Notes: a model not told the origin generated them from the sequence alone. A stretch of DNA of 30,105 nucleotides from Nostoc sp. GT001 (GCF_030382115.1 NZ_JAUDRJ010000003.1:2987202-3017306); one strand, 5' to 3'; shown: positions 16,312 to 24,969, counted from the stretch's first letter. A program made the numbers and translations.

Positions 16312-16569
16312 TCACTCAAACTCAGTTTCGCAGAAAGCTTTTAATAAATCGATACAATTAGCGATCGCTCGGTCTGGATTTTTCCCTGGAATCTTGGCAA
16401 TAATGTTATCAGCGCGATGCCTACGGCGGCAAGCTACGCCCCAGACTTCTACACCCAGTGCGGCAAATCGTTGCATTAACAACTGGTTAATCTCGGTTTC
16501 TGCACCACTAGGAGAATGGTGCATAACTAATTCTTCAATAATTTGAAATAAGCGATCGCAATCTCACAT
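16312..16569 (-). pseudogene. Relic of the N-terminus of an M42-type aminopeptidase, with repeat insertion
   Basis: On the minus strand an ATG (16569-16567) is followed at once by TGA, then in frame DCDRLFQIIEELV, HHSPSGAETEINQL and RFAALGVEVW. This is the start of cyanobacterial M42-family (glutamyl aminopeptidase/endoglucanase-type) peptidases as I recall them. After EVW comes a foreign segment, GVACRRRH, encoded by the 27-bp dispersed repeat at 16414-16440. Then RADNIIAKIPGKNPDRAIA resumes. The frame then ends after a further 15 residues (NCIDLLKAFC...), so the metal-binding catalytic body is deleted. It is non-functional. The family call rests on motif memory and could alternatively be an M20/M28 relative. 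Confidence 0.6.
16414..16440. repeat. 27-bp dispersed palindromic repeat inside the peptidase relic
   Basis: GCGATGCCTACGGCGGCAAGCTACGCC. The same unit occurs reversed at 20261-20287 (two base differences) and as an extended 30-bp version at 19888-19917. Here it interrupts a recognisable coding sequence, which marks it as an insertion. Confidence 0.75.
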
Positions 16570-16577
16570 CAATTAGT

Positions 16578-17606
16578 TTAGTTTTTAACTGTTATATGAG
16601 AAAATTGTCCATCTATAACCCGGACTGCTGACCTTTTTTGTTGACGCTTCAACACCCCTACCGCACCAAAAGCACTAAGGGCTAAAATCCCCAAGTTTAT
16701 CGAAGGTTCAGGAACAGACTTAGCCTCAATCGCCGCCAGTGCAGCGTCCGCTACTAACTTATGAGCAGCAGTCGTTGGGTGGAAATCGTCCCAGAATAGA
16801 AACTTGTTGTTAACTGGGTTACATATATCTAGCCTAGATAGACAAGACTCGGTTACATTAGTAAAATCTAATGCACTGGCCTGATTAAATAAAGAAAAAG
16901 TATCAATAGAGATAATGTTGAGATTTGGGTTTTGACTCAAAGCGCTCACAGTTTTTGCTAAACCCAAGTTAAACTCATTAGTAGATTTGCTAAGGGTTGC
17001 AGGATTGCGATCGTCAATTGTAGCTGCTGGGATCTTTCCTAAATCTGACGAGTTAAACACTAAAATATTTTTCGCGCCGACTCCTACCAGAGTATTCAAC
17101 GCCAGGGATATATTACTAATTGGCGTGGTAGAGTCTGCGGGGTTAAGAAAAAGGAAATCATTCCCACCTCCCCACAATGTATAAAGTGCATTTGGGTCAG
17201 CAGTTTGATTATTTGCTTGCAAAGTTCCAGCAAAACCAAGGACTTGTTGGAGTACTCCCGGTAAATTTGGATTAGGAACGACAGCGTTACCTGAACCAGA
17301 GCTAGCCCCACCGAAAGCGAAGTTTATCCCTTGGGTAGGAGGTGTGGAAGGAATAGTAGTTAATAAAGTAGGCTTTAAACCTAGCCGATCTCCGAGATAA
17401 TCTACCCAGATAGGCCCATTGGAAAAACGTCCTTCAAAGTAAGGTGGGCTTAGAGGGAATGTTTTCCCAGTAGCATTATATATATTGCCTGTATCAGAAA
17501 GACTATCGCCAAATACATAAAGCCGATCAAAACTCACAGCTGAAGCTGTGGTCGGCAACATGAAAGAAAATAGAACAAATCCCGCTGCTACAGCTTGTTT
17601 TTTCAT
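16578..17606 (-). CDS. GDSL-family (SGNH) secreted esterase with PEP-CTERM signal
   Basis: A 342-residue exported lipase/esterase of the GDSL (SGNH hydrolase) family. A signal peptide (1-23, ending TTASA) precedes the nucleophile block VFGDSLSDTGN (Ser35). Block II glycine is in INFAFGGA (about 95-101), block III Asn149 is in GGGNDF, and the catalytic Asp/His pair is in WDDFHPT (Asp273, His276). All catalytic residues are present. Near the C-terminus VPEPS (298-302), a hydrophobic helix and KRQQKR form a PEP-CTERM sorting signal, processed by an exosortase-type system. About 16 residues extend beyond the basic cluster, longer than usual. Substrate is unknown; esters of lipids or acylated polysaccharide are likely. 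It seems monocistronic. Confidence 0.9.
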   Translation of the reverse strand: MKKQAVAAGFVLFSFMLPTTASAVSFDRLYVFGDSLSDTGNIYNATGKTFPLSPPYFEGRFSNGPIWVDYLGDRLGLKPTLLTTIPSTPPTQGINFAFGGASSGSGNAVVPNPNLPGVLQQVLGFAGTLQANNQTADPNALYTLWGGGNDFLFLNPADSTTPISNISLALNTLVGVGAKNILVFNSSDLGKIPAATIDDRNPATLSKSTNEFNLGLAKTVSALSQNPNLNIISIDTFSLFNQASALDFTNVTESCLSRLDICNPVNNKFLFWDDFHPTTAAHKLVADAALAAIEAKSVPEPSINLGILALSAFGAVGVLKRQQKRSAVRVIDGQFSHITVKN

Positions 17607-17923
17607 ATTTGTTTTACCTGTGGTCTTTTTAACTTGTTAAAAGCAATGAAAGGGCGATAGTCTCACAACTTACTCTTTTGAGATACTTCAAAACTAAGTA
17701 CGTCTATTGAGGTAATTTACGTTGTTTCACTTAACTATGCCTCAAAAATTTATGAAACACAGGTAAAAACGCTTAAAACACTGAGATTTACATTTTCTTG
17801 ATGAAAAATAGGTGTATTACAAAGAAATAGCAAAATTTATATCCTAAAGGACGGAATTGCCTACTTTTATGCTGATGCTAGACTAACCGCAACTAAATTA
17901 CGTAGACCGTCGTAGACATAGCT
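17607..17923. other. Intergenic region, nothing recognised
   Basis: 317 bp between two minus-strand genes. It should contain the promoter of the GDSL esterase gene and the 3' end of the SLH lipoprotein transcript. ACGTAGACCGTCGTAGACAT (17900-17919) resembles fragments of the dispersed GTAGAC/CTACG repeats. No hairpin of note. Confidence 0.35.
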
Positions 17924-19318
17924 TTAACTTTGCTTTAATTTCAAAGCCTCAGTAGCCGAAACACCCTCACCCTGACTACCGAAATACCACAAAGCCGTAG
18001 CAGCCTCAGCACGAGTTACTGGTTTTTTGGGTTGAAACAGAGTCGTATAACCAAACACCCGCCGAATATTGGATTGTTCGCCATTCTGGTAATCAGCCAA
18101 TACTGCTCTTAAAGCCCTTGGGTCAATTCGCGCTGCGTCTTGGAAACCCCAAGTTTGTTTAACCGCATCTAAGTTAGCAGAGGGTAAAGCTTGGCGACTA
18201 TCTAGGGGTAATTTCCACAGCAGCAATTGTTCTCGCGTTAGAGGTGCATCAGGACGAAATAAAACTACTGTAGAATCTCCAGATAAAGGACTGGGAATTA
18301 ATCCAGCTTCGGCTAATCCCTGAATTGCTGGGAAATCAGGATCTTTTGCTGACACATCACTAAAAGCTGGTTGAGTACTTTCTGATGCCAAGCGAATCTG
18401 TTTAGCTGGATTGTTGGTATACACAGCATTGTTAGCAGCGATTAGCCAACGAGCATATTCCCGATGTGTAACGGTTTTACTGGGTTCAAACTGATTAGTT
18501 GTAGTAGTGGAGTTGCTCTTAGTTGTCTTTGCTTCTATAGATAAAACACCTAATGCAGCTAAGTCTTGGATATGTTGCCGCCATTCTTGTGGTGCCTTAT
18601 TCAGATCGTTAAATACCTGAGATTTAGGAGTGGCTGTAGGGATTGTTTGGTTATTAGTTGTGCTTGGTGGCTGTGCTGCCAAGTTTGCGGGTGGTATTGG
18701 GCCAATGAACTGTGAATTTCCCGGTTGAGGAACGGCGTTAGCAGTTTCGTTAGGATTTGTAGTTGAAGTAGGTTGTGCTGTTACAGTGCTATTCGGTACG
18801 TAATCAATCAGTAATTCAGTGGCCGTTTGGGGTTGATTAGGTGTGGCGTTAGTAACTGATTTGGGCTGAATGGAAACCTTCAACAGCAAATCGTTGCGAC
18901 GTGCCTCAAAAGCTCCTCCTGTATCATCTGTCGGCTGTTGTAAAATCTGCCAGTTATTTGTTTGAAACTGGCTGCGATAAAAGCTAGCAATAAAATTACT
19001 GGGGTCAGAACTTAACCAACGAGTTGAGATTTTGTTTTCTGAGCCGCTAGCAGGTGTAACTTCCTGTAGCTTGGCATTGGAATATAAAGGGATATCTTTA
19101 GGAAAATCAGCGGGTAACTGAACAGTTGATTCGTTTTGCTGTGCTTGCGGTTGGTTATTCTGAGATTCTCCAAAGACAACTGGATTGCTTTGCAGTTTCG
19201 GATCTGCCGCCAAAGATTCCTCAAGGTTTTTGGCGACTGGACTATTAGCACAGGCTGTTAACGAAGTGAGTATAACAGCCCAAATTAGAAATACAGCTGG
19301 ACGTTTACAGGGAAGCAC
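17924..19318 (-). CDS. SLH-domain lipoprotein
   Basis: A 464-residue predicted lipoprotein. The GTG start at 19318 opens a signal peptide with lipobox LTSLTAC (Cys23 lipidated). A linker and a small globular domain follow (about 68-178, FPKDIPLYSNAKLQEV.. and SFYRSQFQTNNWQIL), the latter resembling cyanobacterial lipoprotein domains of unknown function. A Thr/Asn/Pro/Gln-rich stretch (about 178-235) leads to three S-layer homology-like modules (about 243-300, 322-372 and 390-455) with DVSAKDPDFPAIQGLAEAGL, FRPDAPLTREQLLLW and FQPKKPVTRAEAATALWYFG. It is likely anchored in the outer or inner envelope and bound to peptidoglycan through the SLH part. Function unknown; no operon partner is evident. 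Confidence 0.85.
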   Translation of the reverse strand: MLPCKRPAVFLIWAVILTSLTACANSPVAKNLEESLAADPKLQSNPVVFGESQNNQPQAQQNESTVQLPADFPKDIPLYSNAKLQEVTPASGSENKISTRWLSSDPSNFIASFYRSQFQTNNWQILQQPTDDTGGAFEARRNDLLLKVSIQPKSVTNATPNQPQTATELLIDYVPNSTVTAQPTSTTNPNETANAVPQPGNSQFIGPIPPANLAAQPPSTTNNQTIPTATPKSQVFNDLNKAPQEWRQHIQDLAALGVLSIEAKTTKSNSTTTTNQFEPSKTVTHREYARWLIAANNAVYTNNPAKQIRLASESTQPAFSDVSAKDPDFPAIQGLAEAGLIPSPLSGDSTVVLFRPDAPLTREQLLLWKLPLDSRQALPSANLDAVKQTWGFQDAARIDPRALRAVLADYQNGEQSNIRRVFGYTTLFQPKKPVTRAEAATALWYFGSQGEGVSATEALKLKQS

Positions 19319-19522
19319 AGGAAATCACAAATTGAGTTTCAATTTCTACCCTAGCGCAGACTGTCCATTAAATGGGAATGGGTCATGGGGCATGGAACAC
19401 GGTTATTCTCCTTTATTTCCCTGCTCTCCTCTGACTCTCCGTATCACTAAAAGACACTACCGACTTACTACGTCTTCTTCCTAAATGTCTATTTGAGTGA
19501 TGATATCTCTAAAAATGAGTAA

Positions 19523-19542
19523 ACGGTAGCAAAAGCTACCGT
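19523..19542. terminator. 8-bp perfect hairpin with AAAA loop
   Basis: ACGGTAGC-AAAA-GCTACCGT. It lies about 200 bp upstream of the SLH lipoprotein start, so it is not the terminator of an obvious gene. It may belong to a dispersed repeat or a short untranslated transcript. Confidence 0.35.
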
Positions 19543-19887
19543 ATTGTCTTCGTTTTACAGCCATTAGGTTTTGATAATTCCTATGCTTATTTATAGAGTT
19601 CCCTAGAATTATGAAAAACTAACATCTTTGAGAAAAAAACATAAATAAATCTGAAATGCTTGCTAGATAGGAGTTTTATAATTTGAGAGTTCGTAGTCAG
19701 GACTTTAGTATTTAGATGAAACCGTAGAGCCACCGACTACAAACCGATCGATACTAGATTGTGAACCAATCTTTTAGAGAGTTATCTAAACATCCAAGTT
19801 GTAGAGCAGATAACTGATTGATAACTGGTCAAAACACAGTTTAGCTAGCAAAAGCTTGAATCTACTTCCAGATGCACTAGTTGTAAT

Positions 19888-19917
19888 GCGATGCCTATGG
19901 CGGGCAAAGCCTACGCC
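19888..19917. repeat. 30-bp dispersed palindromic repeat
   Basis: GCGATGCCTATGGCGGGCAAAGCCTACGCC, an imperfect palindrome related to the copies at 16414-16440 and 20261-20287. Confidence 0.65.
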
Positions 19918-19986
19918 AAGCAACTGAAGTGATAGACTAGGAATAAAGCCCCCCTTAGCCTCACCCAAAGAGGGGAATAGATCGAG

Positions 19987-20284
19987 TTAACTAACACTGG
20001 CTGACAATCGATTCTGGAAATTATTCATCTGACGATGGTAAGGTGAGTAAGGCAATCTCTGGAAAATGGCAGTGTTAAACAATTCCAGAAAATTAGCGTA
20101 AGTTCGTTCTTCTTGGCAACTGGGGTAAATAGGTAAAGCAGTCAAGAGTCGCAGCATTTTCCCTAGTATTTCTAAATTTATTATCTGGAGAAAGTGCTAC
20201 TTGTGCTGTAATCAAGGGTTTTTTGACAGCCTCGAAGGCAATGAGTGCTTCGTCTAAAAGTGCGTAGTTTGCCGCCGTAGGCAT
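19987..20284 (-). pseudogene. Frameshifted relic of an unrecognised gene
   Basis: On the minus strand one frame reads ALLDEALIAFEAVKKPLITAQV (downstream of 20284). A second frame continues with LEILGKMLRLLTALPIYPS, TYANFLELFNTAIFQRLPYS and QMNNFQNRLSASVS, stopping at 19987-19989. The two frames join near 20165-20190, so a frameshift has split a once continuous protein of at least 95 residues. The apparent start codon of the first frame is supplied by the dispersed repeat at 20261-20287, so the true 5' end is lost. I do not recognise the family. Confidence 0.4.
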
Positions 20285-20287
20285 CGC
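20261..20287. repeat. 27-bp dispersed palindromic repeat, reverse orientation
   Basis: On the minus strand GCGATGCCTACGGCGGCAAACTACGCA, two base differences from the copy at 16414-16440. It truncates the 5' end of the neighbouring relic gene. Confidence 0.75.
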
Positions 20288-20908
20288 CTATCCAAAACTT
20301 TCCCTCAATCAAACCATCCCCTGTTATTCTGGGATAGGACTGTGGTTCTTTTAGGAAAGCTGGAAGGTGCGCTTCGCAAGTTATAGAAGTAGTACATAGC
20401 TAGCTATGGCTGTTTTTCCCAATCCTAGTTAATGATTGGCTTGAGGCAAAAAAGACACTTCATCAAATGCACTGGCGGTTGAAAAAAAAACCTCTACAAA
20501 CTTGGTCTGAACAGTTAACAGCTTCCTGATAGATTAGATACAATTAGCATCTGTGTTTTCTTGGGCGATCGCTTGCTTAAAGCGAATACTCAAATTGACA
20601 TGGTGCTGCACTAGCCGATTTGACATACCATTAAACCTTTCACCTCCTGGCTCTGGTGAAAATTTTTGATTCAGGGCAAATTAAGACTTATATTCAAGGG
20701 GCTTGGGTGTTTCTTGGAGATGAAGTTAACCAAAAGGGAGCAAAAGGCTGAATAAGATATGTCTGATGTCAAAAACGCAGATCGGATAGGAATATGAAAA
20801 TCTAAAATAGATATTAAGAAGAAAAAACAACGACCATCGACAACCGTCAGTCCTTTTTACTTTCTGTAAAGCGTCACCGGGTTGTTACCAGTGCTGAAAC
20901 ACGATTAC

Positions 20909-22097
20909 ATGCAAGTTTCCCAGGATCAGCCTATTTATTCTGAGGCTCCACTCCAGACTGTTACTGTTTGTCGATGGACGCCCCAAGTCCCGTCAACAGG
21001 TGCAGCGAATACGTGCTTACTTAAAAGAATTGCAGGCTGAGTATAGCTTTGAACTTCAAACTATTGATGTTGGACAACAACCTTACTTAGCAGAACACTT
21101 TAAATTGGTAGCAACGCCAGCTTTAATCAAAATTCACCCGGAACCACGACAGGTTTTAGCTGGGAGTAATATCATAGCGCAATTGAAAAACTGGTGGCCT
21201 CGCTGGCAAGCCGCTGTAGACGCCTATTTGAAATTACAGGAAGACTTACAAGAACGGATAGACGATACTGCTAGAGTGACATCACCCAAATCCACTATCC
21301 GTTCAGTTGCTGTTTCTGCCGAACTCATCCGACTCTCAGACGAAATTTTTCGCTTAAAACAAGAAAAAGATAACCTCCAAGAGCAGCTACAGTTTAAAGA
21401 TCGGGTGATTGGGATGCTGGCACACGATCTCCGCAATCCCCTAACTGCCGCCGCGATCGCCATTGAAACTCTCCAATCTAACTACAATTTAGAGACAGGG
21501 CAATTTCAGCGCCTCAAACCATCTTTGACAGCGCATCTATTAAAACAAGCCCGTAATCAAACTAAGATCATCGATCGGATGATTGCCGACCTTTTGCAGG
21601 TAGGTCGTGGCAAAGATACTGAGTTTCCAATTTTACCACAAAAAGTGCAGCTAGGTAAACTGTGCTTAGATGTACTAGAAGAGTTGTGCGATCGCTATAC
21701 CGCCAAATCCCAAGAGGTCGAAACAGATATTCCCAACGATTTACCTTATGTATATGCCGATCCAGAACGCATCCGGCAAGTGCTAGTGAATCTGTTGGAT
21801 AATGCCATCAAATACACTCCAGCAGGTGGCAAGATTAGCATCGCCGGATTGCACCGCACTACCCAAAAAGTTCAGTTTAGTATTGGCGATACTGGACCTG
21901 GTATTCCTGTAGAGAATCGCGATCGCATCTTTGAAAACCACTTCCGCCTGCAACGGGATGAAGGTACAGAAGGTTACGGCATTGGTCTTTGTCTATGCCA
22001 ACGCATCGTCCTGGCACATTATGGCCAAATTTGGGTGGATTCTGCCCCCAATAACGGAGCATGGTTTCACTTCACACTGCCAGTTTATCCTTCTTAA
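20909..22097 (+). CDS. sasA: SasA, KaiC-interacting circadian sensor histidine kinase, with apparent +1 frameshift near the start
   Basis: SasA reads the KaiC clock state through an N-terminal thioredoxin-like KaiB-type domain, autophosphorylates, and passes phosphate to the regulator RpaA. The kinase core is intact: H-box [14 protein letters not shown]-box [17 protein letters not shown]1 IGDTGPGIP and G2 GYGIGLCL. The natural start is ATG 20909 ([16 protein letters not shown]). At base 20957 one extra A shifts the frame; removing it gives [28 protein letters not shown], the expected first beta strand of the KaiB-like domain. Without correction the ATG frame never joins the kinase frame, and the longest kinase frame would start at GTG 21000, lacking that strand. 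This is either a sequencing error, a real lesion, or programmed shifting. Residue count from GTG 21000 puts the phospho-His at 142. Confidence 0.9.
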
Positions 22098-22135
22098 GTA
22101 ATGGGTATTGACAAATGACCAATGACTAATGACAA

Positions 22136-23161
22136 TTAAGAACTTGAGATAAAGCGATCGCGTCCCCCGGCCTTTGCTTGGTAGAGTGCTTTATCTGCCA
22201 GCACGATCAACTCTGAAGGAGAAGATTCCCATGTCGGGACAACAGTTGCCACGCCCATACTGAGAGTGACGTGCTGACTCACCGCAGAACCGTCATGAAC
22301 AATTTGCAAATCTTTGATTCCAGCTTGGATCGCGGCGGCAACGTGAAGTGCACCAGATGCAGGAGTGTATGGCATAATCACAGCAAATTCTTCGCCACCA
22401 TAACGCGCTACTAAATCCTGATGTTTTTGTGCCTTAAGGCTTAAGACAGCACCCACCTTTTGTAAACATACATCCCCTGCCGGATGGCCATATTTATCAT
22501 TATAAAATTTAAAAAAGTCGATATCACACAAAATCATTGACAACGGAAATCCCTCTTGTGCGAGATTAATCCATTGAGTATTGAGATAATCGTCAAAGCG
22601 GCGACGATTAGCCAACTCAGTTAAGCCATCTACATTGGCAAGGTGATGCAAAGCTTCGTTTGCCGCCTCTAACTGTTTGTATACTTGTGCTTGCTGTAGT
22701 AGTCGGCGTAACCGTTGGCGCAATACAGGCCAGTGAATTGGCTTGGTAACATAATCAGTTGCTCCTGCTTCAAAAGCACGATTTACAGATTCCTCATCGT
22801 CCAAGCATGTAATCATCAAGATGGGAGTGCGCTCCCATATCTTGGAGATGACTGTATTATTAAGAGTCGAGTCAGTATCAAAGGTGGCAAGGGCTGAGAT
22901 TAAATTATTCCTAGCAATCTGGAGCAAGTTCTTACAGCAGGTAAAGCCATCCATCACAGGCATTACAGCATCTAGCAAAACTATATCCGGTTTGATAGTC
23001 TCGTAAGCATCTAAACATTGCTTACCATCATTGACCTCGACTACTCGATAACCTTCTTGTTCCATTGCTTTACGCAACAATACCCGGATGGTCTTGTCAT
23101 CATCAGCCACTAGAATCAGTGGTGGTTGCTTAGAAACAGTAAATGGGCTTATGCCTGACAT
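22136..23161 (-). CDS. Response regulator with GGDEF domain (PleD-like diguanylate cyclase)
   Basis: A 341-residue response regulator joining a CheY-like receiver to a diguanylate cyclase that would make c-di-GMP. The start at ATG 23161 (MSGISPFTV) is chosen because GGAAGG lies about 8 bases upstream and the receiver begins soon after; a longer frame back to 23371 adds 70 residues of unlikely composition. The receiver has the DDD acidic pocket, phospho-acceptor Asp in VLLDAVMP (Asp64) and Lys in YVTKPIHW. An insertion of about 20 residues (ISALATFDTDSTLNN region) separates helix 3 from strand 4. The cyclase active site GGEEF (255-259) is intact. The I-site reads KHQD in place of RxxD, so product feedback may be weakened. 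Converges with sasA, 38 bp apart. Confidence 0.88.
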   Translation of the reverse strand: MSGISPFTVSKQPPLILVADDDKTIRVLLRKAMEQEGYRVVEVNDGKQCLDAYETIKPDIVLLDAVMPVMDGFTCCKNLLQIARNNLISALATFDTDSTLNNTVISKIWERTPILMITCLDDEESVNRAFEAGATDYVTKPIHWPVLRQRLRRLLQQAQVYKQLEAANEALHHLANVDGLTELANRRRFDDYLNTQWINLAQEGFPLSMILCDIDFFKFYNDKYGHPAGDVCLQKVGAVLSLKAQKHQDLVARYGGEEFAVIMPYTPASGALHVAAAIQAGIKDLQIVHDGSAVSQHVTLSMGVATVVPTWESSPSELIVLADKALYQAKAGGRDRFISSS

Positions 23162-23810
23162 GAGTTGCCTTCCACTTGCAGAACTATCCTGAAAAAGGCT
23201 GTGCAACTCAATCGTATGGGGGCGATCGCTATTTTCATCAATGCCAGGATTTGCGGGAAAGGCGTGTCTGGCTTCACAATCAACTGTTTTTTGACAATGG
23301 ACTGCCCAATGTTGTTGGGCCAAGCAAGCGGTAGATAAATAAGTTGCATAGACAATCTGTAATTGGAACACGAAGGCAATTGCTACCTTTTTGTTCAGCG
23401 ATGGTTATGGGAGGAAATGTTACTTTTATATTTCCCTATTGTTAAAGTCAAATTACGATTTTTTTGAGAATTACAAATACACACCTTAATTCTTTAGTTG
23501 TGTAGTTAGTTGACAAACCTAGCGATCCAGAGCAAGGCAATTGCCAAAGTACCCTCAGAAGATAGTTAATACTAAATACTAATATCACCTGACTGAAATT
23601 TATTTAGTCTATCCGACAAGGCTTGCTGAGGTTTAGTATAATTACATAAGATTGAGATAAAACTTAGTGAAAAACTTTATTTTCAAGTGACTTCATAACC
23701 ATTCCGTTCTAGCCATAAACCGCCCAGTATTCACGTTCGTTAGCTATACAAACAAGCAAAAGCTCTTACAAAAACCATCCAAACCTATTGACATTCGCTA
23801 AATCTTTAAA
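23162..23810. other. Intergenic region between divergent genes
   Basis: About 650 bp between the GGDEF gene start and the CRR7 gene. It contains a HIP1 site (23223-23230) and a TAGTATAAT sequence (23634-23642) that could be a -10 element for the plus-strand gene, though without a convincing -35. Nothing else recognised. Confidence 0.35.
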
Positions 23811-24071
23811 ATGCCAGACTCATTAATGTACCAGCAGGATAATTTTGTTGTTCTAGAAACAAATCAACCAGAACAATTTATGACGCCATCAGAGCTATTA
23901 GAAAAGCTCAAAATAACTCTTCAACAACTCATAATTCAAGATTTACCGCCTGACTTGCAAAAGTTTGATACTGTGGAAACTCAAGCCCAATATTTAATTG
24001 ACACTAGCTGCGAATTAGATATTAGCTCTGGGAAATATTTACAGTGGTACGCAGTTCGTTTAGAAAAGTAA
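23811..24071 (+). CDS. Chlororespiratory reduction protein 7 (CRR7) homologue
   Basis: An 86-residue protein of the CRR7 family. In Arabidopsis CRR7 is needed for assembly of the chloroplast NDH complex that runs cyclic electron flow; cyanobacterial homologues are small soluble proteins of less clear role. The conserved body is visible: MYQQDNFVVLETNQPEQF, TPSELLEKLK, then DLPPDLQKFDTVETQAQYLID and the C-terminal YLQWYAVRLEK. The start could be ATG 23811 or the Met six codons in. It is followed by a strong hairpin (24132-24160), so it is probably monocistronic. Assignment is from motif recognition and is fairly secure. Confidence 0.85.
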   Translation: MPDSLMYQQDNFVVLETNQPEQFMTPSELLEKLKITLQQLIIQDLPPDLQKFDTVETQAQYLIDTSCELDISSGKYLQWYAVRLEK

Positions 24072-24399
24072 ATTTTTGGTAAGTGCTTAAGAGAATCCCA
24101 AAGAAATCTTAAGCAAAAATTGTTGCCCATCTCCCCAACTTCTTCAAGAAGTTGGGGAGTTAAATCGTGGTTAAGGGAATTCCCAAAAGAATAATTACTA
24201 ATTCATAATTCATAGTTAAAGACACCGTACACTAGTCCACACACTCATCAAAATTTAGTGGTAAACAAGAGAATAGAGAGTACAGGAGCCACCACTAATT
24301 GTAATTATGAATTATTAATTATTTTGACTGTTGCAAAAATATAGTCAACAACAAGTCATGCAGGTATGAAGTTTGGGTAACGATAATTTTTGCTCTTGA
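24072..24399. other. Convergent intergenic region
   Basis: 328 bp between converging genes. It holds the CTCCCCAACTTCTT hairpin at 24132-24160 and AT-rich repeats (TAATTCATAATTCATAG, TTATGAATTATTAATTATT). No gene is evident. Confidence 0.45.
24132..24160 (+). terminator. Hairpin terminator after the CRR7 gene
   Basis: CTCCCCAACTTCT-TCA-AGAAGTTGGGGAG, 13 perfect pairs, about 60 bp after the CRR7 stop. The trailing sequence TTAAATC gives only a weak T tract. Comparable to the CCCCGACTTTT hairpin at 8965. Confidence 0.6.
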
Positions 24400-24969
24400 C
24401 TATTGACTACTGACTAGTGATTCTTTTTGAGTATTGATTAGCGCTAGCTCAATTGTATTTTCAGATGGCTGTGTTATTTGAATTTCCAATCCAGAGGCAA
24501 AATAATTGGTCATTTTTTCATGCTTTTTTTGCCACACATCAATTGGTATTAGCGGTGAATCAAATTCTAAAATTAGGGCATAGCTTCCATTAACTTCTGT
24601 TTCTCGTAACCCTGTTACTGTTGGCCGTTCCTGGTCATTGGGACTCAAACCCAGAAAAGAAAGTGTTGTATCTAGATGAGCATCTTGACCGTAGCAATAT
24701 CGGGTGATGTCTTTGCGAATTTTATTTTGAGTCTCAGTTGCTTGCTGCTGGCGCAGTATCAATGCTGACGGTGACGTAGTTTGGGTAAATGGTACTGGCT
24801 TAAGTTCATTAGCTTTTAGTGCCAGTCCTCCCAATAATAGAGGAATCCCATAAAAAAATCCGACAAGATTGAGTGTGGCATTGTTATCAGCATAGGCGAC
24901 GAAGCCAATGATGGTTAATATACCGCCGATAGTTAGACCGAGTGTTCCTAAAGAGATTTGGCGTAGCAT
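24400..24969 (-). CDS. DUF2854 family membrane protein
   Basis: A 189-residue protein of the DUF2854 family, conserved in cyanobacteria and plastid-bearing eukaryotes and of unknown function. Two hydrophobic helices near the N-terminus (LGTLGLTIGGILTIIGFVAY at 7-26, LNLVGFFYGIPLLLGGLAL at 33-51) are separated by a short ADNNAT loop. Then comes the characteristic KANELKPVPF segment. The soluble C-terminal domain (about 65-185) includes ITRYCYGQDAHLDTTLSFLGLSP and LILEFDSPLIPIDVWQKKHEKM. It is probably a thylakoid or plasma membrane protein facing the cytosol. It starts at ATG 24969; no operon partner. Confidence 0.82.
   Translation of the reverse strand: MLRQISLGTLGLTIGGILTIIGFVAYADNNATLNLVGFFYGIPLLLGGLALKANELKPVPFTQTTSPSALILRQQQATETQNKIRKDITRYCYGQDAHLDTTLSFLGLSPNDQERPTVTGLRETEVNGSYALILEFDSPLIPIDVWQKKHEKMTNYFASGLEIQITQPSENTIELALINTQKESLVSSQ

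Larger units (their letters stand above)
19319..20908. other. 1.6-kb gene-poor region with repeats and a relic
   Basis: No intact gene is seen. It holds a hairpin (19523-19542), a 30-bp dispersed repeat (19888-19917), a minus-strand frameshifted relic (19987-20284) and another dispersed repeat (20261-20287). A 30-codon minus-strand frame at about 20535-20627 (MSNRLVQHHVNLS..) is too short to support. The segment before sasA (20640-20908) is expected to hold its promoter, but I could not place one. Confidence 0.45.

Noticed and set aside
16277..16546. 89-codon plus-strand frame
   Set aside because: It is the antisense of the M42 peptidase relic, whose minus-strand reading shows clear peptidase motifs.
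20535..20627. 30-codon minus-strand frame MSNRLVQHHVN...
   Set aside because: Too short, no ribosome-binding site, in gene-poor repeat-rich DNA.
21000..22097. GTG 21000 as the true start of sasA
   Set aside because: It would remove the first strand of the KaiB-like domain, which is encoded just upstream in the same frame; an ATG with the expected SasA N-terminus exists at 20909 one frame away.
23162..23371. Seventy extra N-terminal residues for the GGDEF response regulator
   Set aside because: Cysteine- and histidine-rich, unlike a domain, and a good ribosome-binding site precedes the internal ATG at 23161.
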